A stretch of 64,000 nucleotides of DNA from Microbacterium sp. No. 7 (lineage in GTDB: Bacteria > Actinomycetota > Actinomycetes > Actinomycetales > Microbacteriaceae), in assembly GCF_001314225.1 (NCBI RefSeq), contig NZ_CP012697.1, positions 2,356,001 to 2,420,000 on the forward strand, read 5' to 3'. Positions 8,210 through 16,262 of this stretch are shown piece by piece. Position numbers and translations under genes: made by a program. The first letter of the stretch is position 1; every line of letters begins with the position of its first letter. The notes beneath the pieces are model-generated. The model ran no database searches. It saw only the letters and a program-made list of their open reading frames with translations, and was not told the DNA's origin.

Positions 8210-8803
8210 GTGGACGCACCCCGACGCCCGGACGACGACGCCTCGGCCTTCGCCGACATCGCCGACACGCTGCGCGCGCTGACCTTCCGCGCAGACCTCG
8301 TCGTCCGGGAGATCACGGCCCCGGCGTCCCTCGCGCCGCACGCGATCGCGTTCGCCGCCGACGTGCGCCCCGACAGCCACGCGACCGACTCGCCGTTCGG
8401 CACGGGGCGCTTCGTGCTGCTCCACGACGCCGAGGAGCCCGACGCGTGGAACGGCGCCTGGCGCATCGTGTGCTTCGCGCAGGCGCCGCTCGAGCCCGAG
8501 ATCGGCACGGACCCCCTTCTCTCCGACGTCGCCTGGACGTGGCTCGTCGACGCCCTGCGGGCGCGGCAGGCGACGTATCACTCGGCCTCCGGCACCGCGA
8601 CCAAGACGCTGTCGAAGGGCTTCGGCACCCTCGCCGACGAGGGCGACGGCGCGCAGATCGAGCTCAGGGCGTCGTGGTCGCCGTCGGGCGAGCTCGCGGC
8701 GCACCTCGACGCGTGGGCCGAGCTCGTGTGCATGCTCGCGGGACTGCCGCCGGGGTCGGAGGACATCGCCGTGCTCGGCGCGCGGAAGGCCGCGCATGGC
8801 TGA
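8210..8803 (+). CDS. DUF3000 family protein
   Basis: 197 residues, the typical size of the actinobacterial DUF3000 family. Characteristic stretches are ITAPASLAPHAIAFAADV and GTGRFVLLHDAEEPDAWNG (about 60-80), then EPEIGTDPLLSDVAWTWL (about 100-118). Function unknown. It sits directly before an RNase D gene (8-nt overlap), the order also seen in mycobacteria (Rv2680-Rv2681), so the pairing is conserved and a link to RNA processing is possible. The GTG start six nt after TAGTCT indicates a leaderless message. Confidence 0.9.
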   Translation: MDAPRRPDDDASAFADIADTLRALTFRADLVVREITAPASLAPHAIAFAADVRPDSHATDSPFGTGRFVLLHDAEEPDAWNGAWRIVCFAQAPLEPEIGTDPLLSDVAWTWLVDALRARQATYHSASGTATKTLSKGFGTLADEGDGAQIELRASWSPSGELAAHLDAWAELVCMLAGLPPGSEDIAVLGARKAAHG

Positions 8804-9992
8804 ATACCAGGTCATCGCGGATCTCACGGGAGCACGCGAGGCCGCCGAGGCCCTCGCCTCGGGAACCGGCCCCGTCGCCGTCGACGTCGAGCGCGCGTCG
8901 GGCTTCCGCTACTCGCAGCGCGCCTATCTCATCCAGCTGTACCGCCGCGGCTCCGGCGTGTTCCTGCTCGACCCGCCCGCGATCGGCGACTTCTCGTCGG
9001 TGCAGGACGCGATCGGCGCGGAGGAATGGGTCCTGCACGCCGCCAGCCAGGACCTGCCGTCGCTGCGCGAGGACGGCCTCGACCCTTCCCGGATCTTCGA
9101 CACCGAGCTCGCGGCGCGCCTGCTCGGCCACGAGCGCGTCGGCCTCGGCGCCGTCGTCGAGCACACGCTGGGCATCAGCCTCGCCAAGGCGCACTCGGCC
9201 GCCGACTGGTCGACCCGCCCGCTCCCCGCCGACTGGCTGGAGTACGCGGCCCTCGACGTGCTGCACCTCGTCGACGTGCGCGACGCCCTCGCGGCCGAGC
9301 TCGCCGAGCAGGGCAAGACGGAGTGGGCCGCCGAGGAGTTCGAGGCGACGCGCACCCGGCCCGTCAAGCCGGCGCGCGAGGAGCCCTGGCGGCGCCTGAG
9401 CGGCCTGCACGCGATCCGCGGCCGGCGCGCGCTCTCGGTCGCACGGTCGCTGTGGACGGCGCGCGAGGACTTCGCGCGCGAGCAGGACATCGCGCCGGGG
9501 CGGCTGGTGCCCGACCGGTCGATCGTCGCCGCGGTGCGCGCCGACCCCGCGACGAAGCAGGACCTCGCGGCGCTCAAGGAGTTCCACGGCCGCGCGAGCC
9601 GCAGCCAGCTCGACCGCTGGTGGGCCGCGATCGAGGCGGGGCGCCGCGAGACGCGGCCGCCCGTCGAGCGCGTCCCGAGCGACGCGCCGCCCCCGCCGCG
9701 GGCGTGGGCCGATCGCAACCCCGAGGCCGACGCACGGCTCAAGGCCGCGCGTCCCGTGATCGAGAACCTCGCGATCGAGCTGCGGATGCCGGTCGAGAAC
9801 CTGCTGACCCCCGACTCGCTGCGCCGCGTCGCGTGGAGCCCGCCGGAGCCGCTCACCGTGGCATCCGTCTCGGAGGCGCTCGCCGCGCTCGGCGCGCGCG
9901 GCTGGCAGATCGCGCAGACCGCGCCCTCGATCGTCGATGCCTTTGTAGCATCGACTCAATCCACGGCCCACGGCGACGACACGGGTTCATAG
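8796..9992 (+). CDS. rnd: Ribonuclease D / HRDC-domain 3'-5' exonuclease
   Basis: 398 residues. The N-terminal DEDD exonuclease domain shows Exo I VAVDVERASGF (about 28-38), Exo II AASQDLPSL (about 82) and Exo III DWLEYAALDVLHLV (about 147-160). An HRDC domain follows (about 205-285, HAIRGRRALSVARSLW). RNase D trims the 3' ends of tRNA precursors and other structured RNAs in the cytoplasm. It overlaps the DUF3000 gene and shares its transcript. A thiolase gene with its own ribosome site starts 72 bp downstream. Confidence 0.92.
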   Translation: MAEYQVIADLTGAREAAEALASGTGPVAVDVERASGFRYSQRAYLIQLYRRGSGVFLLDPPAIGDFSSVQDAIGAEEWVLHAASQDLPSLREDGLDPSRIFDTELAARLLGHERVGLGAVVEHTLGISLAKAHSAADWSTRPLPADWLEYAALDVLHLVDVRDALAAELAEQGKTEWAAEEFEATRTRPVKPAREEPWRRLSGLHAIRGRRALSVARSLWTAREDFAREQDIAPGRLVPDRSIVAAVRADPATKQDLAALKEFHGRASRSQLDRWWAAIEAGRRETRPPVERVPSDAPPPPRAWADRNPEADARLKAARPVIENLAIELRMPVENLLTPDSLRRVAWSPPEPLTVASVSEALAALGARGWQIAQTAPSIVDAFVASTQSTAHGDDTGS

Positions 9993-10064
9993 GACTCGAC
10001 CAAGAGTTTCCGCGATACTGAGTGTCACCATAGGCTGGACTCGATCTCAGATTTTGGAGGCAAA

Positions 10065-11267
10065 GTGGCCGAACTCACGGACGTCTATTTCGTCGACGGC
10101 GTACGCACGCCCTTCGGGCGAGCCGGCGAAAAGGGCATGTACTGGAACACGAGGGCCGATGATCTCGCCGTCCGGGCGACCATCGGCCTCTTGGAGCGCA
10201 ACGGCGGTGTTCCGGGCGACCGCATCGACGACGTCGCGATCGCCGCGACGAGCCAGACCGGCGAGCAGGGCCTCACGCTCGGCCGCACGGTCGCGCTGCT
10301 GGCCGGGCTGCCGCAGACGGTGCCGGGCTTCGCGCTGGAGCGCATGTGCGCGGGTGCGATGACCACCGTCGCGATGGTGGGCGGAGCGATCGGCTCGGGG
10401 ATGTACGACATCGCCCTCGCCGGCGGCGTCGAGCACATGGGCCACTACCCCATCGGCGGCAACGCCGACCCGAACCCGCGCTTCGTCGCGGAGCGGCTCG
10501 TCGCGGCCGACGCGTTGAACATGGGCGTCACCGCGGAGCGCATCCACGACCGGTTCCCGCACCTCACCAAGGAGCGCGCCGACCGCTTCGGCATGCTGAG
10601 CCAGCACAAGGCGCAGGCCGCCTACGACGCGGGCAGGATCCAGCCCGACCTCGTGCCGGTCGCCGTCAAGGACGCCGACGGCGCCTGGGGCCTCGCGACC
10701 GAGGACGAGGGGCGGCGGCCCGAGACGACGCTCGAGGGCCTCGCGACGCTGAAGACCCCGTTCCGCCCGCACGGCCGCGTGACGGCCGGCACCTCCTCGC
10801 CGCTCACCGACGGCGCGACGATGTCGCTGCTCGCCGGCGGCGGCGCCGTCAAGGAGTTCGGCCTCGCCCCCAAGATGCGGATGGTCTCGTTCGCGTTCGC
10901 GGGCGTGCAGCCCGAGATCATGGGCATCGGGCCGATCCCCTCGACCGAGAAGGCGCTGCGCAAGGCGGGCCTCACGATCTCCGACATCGGCCTGTTCGAG
11001 CTCAACGAGGCCTTCGCGATCCAGGTGATCTCCCTGCTCGACCACTTCGGCATCGCCGACGACGACCCGCGCGTCAACCAGTGGGGCGGCGCGATCGCGG
11101 TCGGCCACCCGCTCGCGGCGAGCGGCGTGCGGCTCATGATCCAGCTGGCGGCGCAGTTCGCCGAGCGGCCCGACGTGCGCTACGGCCTCACCGCGATGTG
11201 CGTGGGCCTCGGCCAGGGCGGCTCGGTCGTCTGGGAGAACCCGCACTACGACGGCAAGAAGCGATAG
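10065..11267 (+). CDS. fadA: Acetyl-CoA acyltransferase (thiolase)
   Basis: 400 residues. Thiolase signatures: nucleophile Cys95 in LERMCAGAMTTV, the NEAFA segment near 307, GGAIAVGHPLAASG with the catalytic His near 350, and the second catalytic Cys in CVGLGQGG near 380. It releases acetyl-CoA from 3-ketoacyl-CoA, the last beta-oxidation step. The GTG start has an excellent ribosome site (TTTGGAGG) and a TAGGCT -10 about 30 bp upstream. The gene for the multifunctional alpha subunit follows 10 bp downstream, so the two make the beta-oxidation complex. Confidence 0.93.
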   Translation: MAELTDVYFVDGVRTPFGRAGEKGMYWNTRADDLAVRATIGLLERNGGVPGDRIDDVAIAATSQTGEQGLTLGRTVALLAGLPQTVPGFALERMCAGAMTTVAMVGGAIGSGMYDIALAGGVEHMGHYPIGGNADPNPRFVAERLVAADALNMGVTAERIHDRFPHLTKERADRFGMLSQHKAQAAYDAGRIQPDLVPVAVKDADGAWGLATEDEGRRPETTLEGLATLKTPFRPHGRVTAGTSSPLTDGATMSLLAGGGAVKEFGLAPKMRMVSFAFAGVQPEIMGIGPIPSTEKALRKAGLTISDIGLFELNEAFAIQVISLLDHFGIADDDPRVNQWGGAIAVGHPLAASGVRLMIQLAAQFAERPDVRYGLTAMCVGLGQGGSVVWENPHYDGKKR

Positions 11268-11277
11268 GGAGACGACG

Positions 11278-13422
11278 ATGACCGACTACGCATCCATCGA
11301 TTTCACGCCCCTGCTCGACGCCGCCGGCGACGAGGTCGTGACGCACTCGCTCGTCCGCGACGTGACGCTGCCGTCCGGCAAGGTGCTGGCGCTGATCACG
11401 CTCGACAACGGCCGCGACCACACCCGCCCCAACACGCTCGGCCCCAAGACCGTCGTCGAACTCGGCGAACGGCTCGACGAGCTGAAGGCCCGCGCCGCCG
11501 CGGGAGAGATCCACGGCGTCGCCGTGACGGGCAAGAAGTACATCTTCGCCGCCGGCGCCGACCTCAGCGACATCAGCCGGGTCCGCTCCAAGGACCACGC
11601 CCGCCTCGTCGCGCAGCTCGGGCACCACGTGTTCGGCAAGCTGTCGACGCTCGGCGTGCCCTCGTTCGCCTTCGTGAACGGCCTCGCGCTCGGCGGCGGC
11701 CTCGAGATCGCGCTGAACTCCGACTACCGCACGGTCGACGCCTCGGCGGCCGCGCTCGCGCTGCCGGAGGTGTTCCTCGGCATCGTCCCGGGCTGGGGCG
11801 GCGCGTACCTGCTGCCGAACCTCATCGGCATCGAGAACGCCCTCGAGGTCGTCATCTCCAACCCGCTCAAGCAGAACCGCATGCTCAAGCCGCAGCAGGC
11901 GTTCGACCTGGGGATCATGGATGCCGTCTTCCCGGCATCCAGCTTCCTGGAGAAGTCGCTCTCGTGGGCCGACGGCGTGCTCAGCGGCACCGTGAAGGTG
12001 GAGCGGAAGAACGAGCCGGGCAAGATCGAGCGGCTCACGAAGTGGCCCATCGCGATCAAGATGGCCCGCGGCATGCTCGAGTCGAAGCTCGGCACCGTGC
12101 CGCGCGCCCCCTACGCGGCCCTCGACCTGCTCGACCGCGCCCGCGGCGGCTCGAAGGCGGAGGGCTTCGAGCGCGAGGACGAGGTGCTCGCCGAGCTCGT
12201 CACGGGCGACCAGTTCGCGGCGTCCATGTACGCCTTCGATCTCGTGCAGAAGCGGGCGAAGCGTCCCGTGGGCGCGCCCGACAAGGCGCTCGCGAAGCGC
12301 GTGACCAAGGTCGGCATCATCGGCGCCGGCCTCATGGCGAGCCAGTTCGCGCTGCTGTTCGTCCAGCGCCTGCAGGTGCCCGTGCTCATCACCGACCTCG
12401 ATCAGGCCCGCGTCGACAAGGGCGTCGCCTACATCCACGAGGAGATCGGCAAGCTCGAGGCGAAGGGCCGGCTCGACGCCGACGGCGCCAACAAGCTGCG
12501 CGGCCTCGTGACCGGCACGACCGACAAGAGCCTCTACGCCGACTGCGACTTCGTGATCGAGGCCGTGTTCGAGGAGGTCGGCGTCAAGCAGGCCGTGTTC
12601 GGCGAGATCGAGGGCATCGTGGCGGAGGACGCGATCCTCGCGACCAACACCTCGTCGCTCTCGGTCGAGGAGATCGGCTCCCGGCTCGCCCACCCCGAGC
12701 GCCTCGTCGGCTTCCACTTCTTCAACCCGGTGGCGGTCATGCCGCTCATCGAGATCGTGAAGACGCCGCACACGAACGAGGCGGCGCTGTCGACGGCGTT
12801 CGTCGTGGCCAAGGGCCTCGGCAAGAACGCCGTGCTCACGGCCGACGCCCCCGGCTTCGTCGTCAACCGCCTGCTCGCCAAGGTCATGGGCGAGGCGGCG
12901 CGGGCCCTCTACGAGGGGACCCCGATCGCCGACGTCGAGAAGGCCTACGCGCCCATCGGCCTGCCGATGGGGCCGTTCCAGCTCATCGACCTCGTCGGCT
13001 GGAAGGTCGCCGCGCACGTGCAGGACACCATGGCGGGCGCCTTCCCCGACCGCTTCTACGCGCACGAGAACTTCCACGCGCTCGCCGAGCTCGACCGCAT
13101 CGTCGAGAAGGACAAGGGCGGCCGGGTGACGGGTCTCACGAAGGCCGCGGAGAAGATCGTCAAGCAGGCCGCGGGCTCCACGCCCGCGTCGGCCGAGACG
13201 ATCCTGCGCCGCGTGCAGGACGGCCTCGCGCAGGAGATCAGGATCATGCTCGACGAGGGCGTCGTCCCCGAGGTGCAGGACATCGACCTGTGCCTCATCC
13301 TCGGCGCCGGCTGGCCCTTCATCGACGGCGGCGCGACGGCCTACCTCGACCGGGAGGGCGCGTCGGAGCGGGCGACCGGCACGACGTTCCACCATCCGCC
13401 CATCCGCGGCGTGAACAGCTGA
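11278..13422 (+). CDS. fadB: Fatty acid oxidation complex alpha subunit (enoyl-CoA hydratase / 3-hydroxyacyl-CoA dehydrogenase)
   Basis: 714 residues in two halves. The N-terminal crotonase domain (about 15-210) has the oxyanion-hole text FAAGADLSDI (about 96-105) and the catalytic-region text ALPEVFLGIVPGWGG. The C-terminal half begins with the NAD-binding motif GIIGAGLMASQFALLF (about 344-359), then VGFHFFNPVAVMPLIEI and APGFVVNRLL, the dehydrogenase signatures. It hydrates enoyl-CoA and oxidises the hydroxyacyl-CoA. It is co-transcribed with fadA (10-bp gap, AGGGAGACGACG before ATG) and ends at a hairpin shared with dxs. Confidence 0.93.
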   Translation: MTDYASIDFTPLLDAAGDEVVTHSLVRDVTLPSGKVLALITLDNGRDHTRPNTLGPKTVVELGERLDELKARAAAGEIHGVAVTGKKYIFAAGADLSDISRVRSKDHARLVAQLGHHVFGKLSTLGVPSFAFVNGLALGGGLEIALNSDYRTVDASAAALALPEVFLGIVPGWGGAYLLPNLIGIENALEVVISNPLKQNRMLKPQQAFDLGIMDAVFPASSFLEKSLSWADGVLSGTVKVERKNEPGKIERLTKWPIAIKMARGMLESKLGTVPRAPYAALDLLDRARGGSKAEGFEREDEVLAELVTGDQFAASMYAFDLVQKRAKRPVGAPDKALAKRVTKVGIIGAGLMASQFALLFVQRLQVPVLITDLDQARVDKGVAYIHEEIGKLEAKGRLDADGANKLRGLVTGTTDKSLYADCDFVIEAVFEEVGVKQAVFGEIEGIVAEDAILATNTSSLSVEEIGSRLAHPERLVGFHFFNPVAVMPLIEIVKTPHTNEAALSTAFVVAKGLGKNAVLTADAPGFVVNRLLAKVMGEAARALYEGTPIADVEKAYAPIGLPMGPFQLIDLVGWKVAAHVQDTMAGAFPDRFYAHENFHALAELDRIVEKDKGGRVTGLTKAAEKIVKQAAGSTPASAETILRRVQDGLAQEIRIMLDEGVVPEVQDIDLCLILGAGWPFIDGGATAYLDREGASERATGTTFHHPPIRGVNS

Positions 13423-13437
13423 TCGACGCACGCGATC

Positions 13438-13469
13438 CGGCCCGGTGGCTCCTCCGAGTCACCGGGCCG
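13438..13469. terminator. Bidirectional terminator between fadB and dxs
   Basis: 13-bp stem (CGGCCCGGTGGCT against AGTCACCGGGCCG, one G-T pair) with a six-base loop, in the 54-bp gap between two convergent genes. Confidence 0.75.
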
Positions 13470-13476
13470 ACGTGTC

Positions 13477-15480
13477 TCATGCGCGGCGTGCGTCCTCGGC
13501 CGACTCGTCCGTCGCGGCGGGCCCGTCGGTCGTGGCGGTCTCTTCCGTCATGGCGGTCTGGGGCGTCCAGGTCCCGTCGGCGTGCGGACGGGCCGCGGGG
13601 ATCCGCGCGCCCAGCACCTGGGCGACCACGTCGCGGGCGATGCGCGACGCCGTGAGGCCGGCGTCCTCGAGGATCTCGTCGCGCGTCGCGTGCTCGATGA
13701 ACGTGTCGGGCAGGCCGCGCTCGTCGACCGCCGTGTCGACGCCCGCCTCGCGCAGCACCTGACGCACGCGCGTGCCGATGCCGCCGACGCGGATGCCGTC
13801 CTCGATCGTCACCACGAGGCGGTGCGCGCGCGCCAGGGCGACGACGGATGCCGGGACCGGCACGACCCACCGGGGGTCGACGACGGTCGCCCCGATCCCC
13901 TGCGCGCCCAGCCGGGCCGCGACGTCGACGGCGACCCGCGCCATCGCCCCGATGCCGATGAGCAGCACGTCGCGGGCGCCCTCGCGCGCGAGCACGTCGA
14001 CGCCGTCCGGCAGGCGCTCGACCGCGGGGATCTCCGCGCCGACGGCGCCCTTCGGGAAGCGCACGACCGTCGGGGCGTCGTGCACCGCGATCGCCTCGTC
14101 GAACTCCTCGCGCAGGCGCGCGGCGTCGCGCGGCGCGGCGATGCGGATGCCGGGCACGAGCTGCAGCATCGCGAGGTCCCACACGCCGTGGTGGCTCGGG
14201 CCGTCGGGCCCCGTGACGCCCGACCTGTCGAGCACGAAGGTGACGCCCGCGCGGTGCAGCGCGACGTCCATCAGCACCTGGTCGAAGGCGCGGTTCATGA
14301 ACGTCGCGTACAGCGCGACGACGGGATGCAGCCCGCCGTAGGCGAGCCCGGCCGCCGACGCCACGGCGTGCTGCTCGGCGATGCCGACGTCGAGCACGCG
14401 GTCGGGGAACCGCTGCGCGAACGGCAGCAGCCCGGTGGGACGCAGCATCGCCGCCGTGATCGCGACGAGGTCCTCGCGCCGCTCCCCCGCCTGCAGGAGC
14501 GTCTCGGCGAACACGCCGGTCCAGTCGGCGGCATCCGATCCGCCCACCGGCTCGCCCGTGACCGGGTCGATCCTGCCGACCGCGTGGAACTGATCGGCGT
14601 CGTCGTTGCGGGCGGGGTCGTAGCCGCGGCCCTTCTCGGTGATGGCGTGCACGATGACGGGCGCGCCGTACTCCTTCGCCTGCTGCAGGGTCTCGATGAG
14701 CGTCTCGACGTCGTGGCCGTCGATCGGCCCCAGGTACTTGATGTCGAGGTTCGAGTAGAGCGCCTCGTTGTCGACGAAGCGCGACAGGAATCCGTGGGTG
14801 CCGCCGCGCACGCCGCGGTAGAGGGCGCGGCCGGCGGGGCCGAACCGGCGGAACAGCCGGTCGGAGCGGCGGCGCAGGTCCACATACCCCTCGGTCGTGC
14901 GCACGCGGTTGAGGAACCGCGCCATGCCGCCGATCGTCGGCGCGTACGAGCGCCCGTTGTCGTTGACGACGATGACCAGGTTGCGCTCGTTGTCGTCGGA
15001 GATGTTGTTCAGCGCCTCCCACGTCATCCCGCCCGTGAGCGCGCCGTCGCCGACGACGGCGACGACATGACGATCGGTGCGGCCCGTGCGCGTCAGGGCG
15101 CGGGAGATGCCGTCGGCCCAGCTCAGCGAGCTCGACGCGTGCGACGACTCGACGACGTCGTGCACGCTCTCGCCGCGCTGGGGGTAGCCGGCCAGGCCGC
15201 CGCGCGAGCGCAGGCCGGTGAAGTCCTGTCGCCCGGTCAGCAGCTTGTGCACGTACGACTGGTGTCCCGTGTCGAAGATGACGGGATCGTGCGGCGAGTC
15301 GAACACGCGGTGGATCGCGATCGTCAGCTCGACGACGCCCAGGTTCGGGCCGAGATGCCCGCCCGTCTGCGACACGTTCGCGATGAGGAACTCGCGCACC
15401 TCCGCGGCGAGCTCGCGGAGCTGCCGCGGCGTGAGCGCGTCGAGATCACGAGGACCGTTGATCGAAGCCAGCAGACTCAT
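13477..15480 (-). CDS. dxs: 1-deoxy-D-xylulose-5-phosphate synthase
   Basis: 667 residues. Thiamine diphosphate site GDGALTGGMTWEALNN (about 151-166), GHLGPNLGVVELT near the N-terminus, FDTGHQSYVHKLLTGR (about 69-84) with the conserved His, and the transketolase-like segment DVGIAEQHAV (about 368). It condenses pyruvate and glyceraldehyde 3-phosphate, the first step of the non-mevalonate isoprenoid pathway. The last about 40 residues are a low-complexity Thr/Ala/Asp tail beyond the normal core. Monocistronic by layout: divergent from a membrane protein gene and convergent with fadB. Confidence 0.96.
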   Translation of the reverse strand: MSLLASINGPRDLDALTPRQLRELAAEVREFLIANVSQTGGHLGPNLGVVELTIAIHRVFDSPHDPVIFDTGHQSYVHKLLTGRQDFTGLRSRGGLAGYPQRGESVHDVVESSHASSSLSWADGISRALTRTGRTDRHVVAVVGDGALTGGMTWEALNNISDDNERNLVIVVNDNGRSYAPTIGGMARFLNRVRTTEGYVDLRRRSDRLFRRFGPAGRALYRGVRGGTHGFLSRFVDNEALYSNLDIKYLGPIDGHDVETLIETLQQAKEYGAPVIVHAITEKGRGYDPARNDDADQFHAVGRIDPVTGEPVGGSDAADWTGVFAETLLQAGERREDLVAITAAMLRPTGLLPFAQRFPDRVLDVGIAEQHAVASAAGLAYGGLHPVVALYATFMNRAFDQVLMDVALHRAGVTFVLDRSGVTGPDGPSHHGVWDLAMLQLVPGIRIAAPRDAARLREEFDEAIAVHDAPTVVRFPKGAVGAEIPAVERLPDGVDVLAREGARDVLLIGIGAMARVAVDVAARLGAQGIGATVVDPRWVVPVPASVVALARAHRLVVTIEDGIRVGGIGTRVRQVLREAGVDTAVDERGLPDTFIEHATRDEILEDAGLTASRIARDVVAQVLGARIPAARPHADGTWTPQTAMTEETATTDGPAATDESAEDARRA

Positions 15481-15583
15481 CTCCCGAGTCTACGCGTGGC
15501 GACCGCGTTTCCCGGGGCTTTCCCTGGCCCCCGGGATGCCGGGAACGGCATCGTCGGTGCTGTTCCTGGAAGGGGTGACGGAC

Positions 15584-16258
15584 ATGATCACGACGCATCA
15601 CGAGACATCGCCGGCTCGCACGGTGACCGGCGGCCGGGCGGGCGGCTGGCTGATGGCGCTCTCGCCGCTCGGCTTCGCGGCGCTGATCGTGCTGATGGCC
15701 GGGGTGTTCGGCCGCACAATCGGCACCTCGACGTTCGCCGAGATCACGCGGACGCAGATGGACGCGCTCGGCGGAGCGTGGGCGGCGAATCGCGCCATCG
15801 TCGCGGCCGCCTTCGGGATCGTCGTCATCGGCGCCGGCCTGGTCGCCTGGGCGCACCGGAACGCATCCCCGCCCGCCGCGCGAGCCGTCGCGCGCGCGAC
15901 GGTCGTGCTCGCCGCGGTCAACCTCGCGGCCGGCGTGCTCGGCCTCGTCGACGGCCTCGCCGCCGAGAGCTTCACGACGACGACGCTGGGCGAGGACCCG
16001 GCGTGGATGCGCAGCGAGGCGTTGCTGCCCTGGGCGTTCGGCGCCATCGTGGTGCAGATCCTGCTGCTGTGCGTGCTGCTGTGGCTGAGCCGGACCCGTC
16101 GGAAGACGGGTCTCGTGATGGGCGTGCTCTCCCTCGCCGTTCTGATCGTGGTCGCGTTCGCCGCGGCGTTCGTCCCCCCGTTCGTCGTCGCGCTGCTCGC
16201 GTGTCCCATCGGCATCTCGTGGCTCGCGGGACAGCGCCGCCGCGCATCGCTATCGTGA
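15584..16258 (+). CDS. Putative membrane protein with about five hydrophobic segments
   Basis: 224 residues, no named family recognised. A polar N-terminus is followed by hydrophobic segments at about 20-40, 65-85, 100-118, 145-165 and 175-210. The loop between the first two contains FAEITRTQMDALGGAWAANRAI; the one before the fourth is Thr-rich. The ATG at 15584 is chosen because GGAAGGGG stands eight nt before it. Its stop is 4 bp from the start of a histidine kinase gene, and the kinase promoter -10 lies on this gene's last codons. It may be the accessory membrane partner or a target of that two-component system; this is only context. Confidence 0.6.
   Translation: MITTHHETSPARTVTGGRAGGWLMALSPLGFAALIVLMAGVFGRTIGTSTFAEITRTQMDALGGAWAANRAIVAAAFGIVVIGAGLVAWAHRNASPPAARAVARATVVLAAVNLAAGVLGLVDGLAAESFTTTTLGEDPAWMRSEALLPWAFGAIVVQILLLCVLLWLSRTRRKTGLVMGVLSLAVLIVVAFAAAFVPPFVVALLACPIGISWLAGQRRRASLS
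16251..16256 (+). promoter_or_regulatory. -10 box of the histidine kinase gene
   Basis: TATCGT, six nt before the ATG at 16263 and inside the last codons of the upstream gene. Spacing predicts a leaderless transcript, independent of the upstream gene. Confidence 0.45.
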
Positions 16259-16262
16259 GGCC

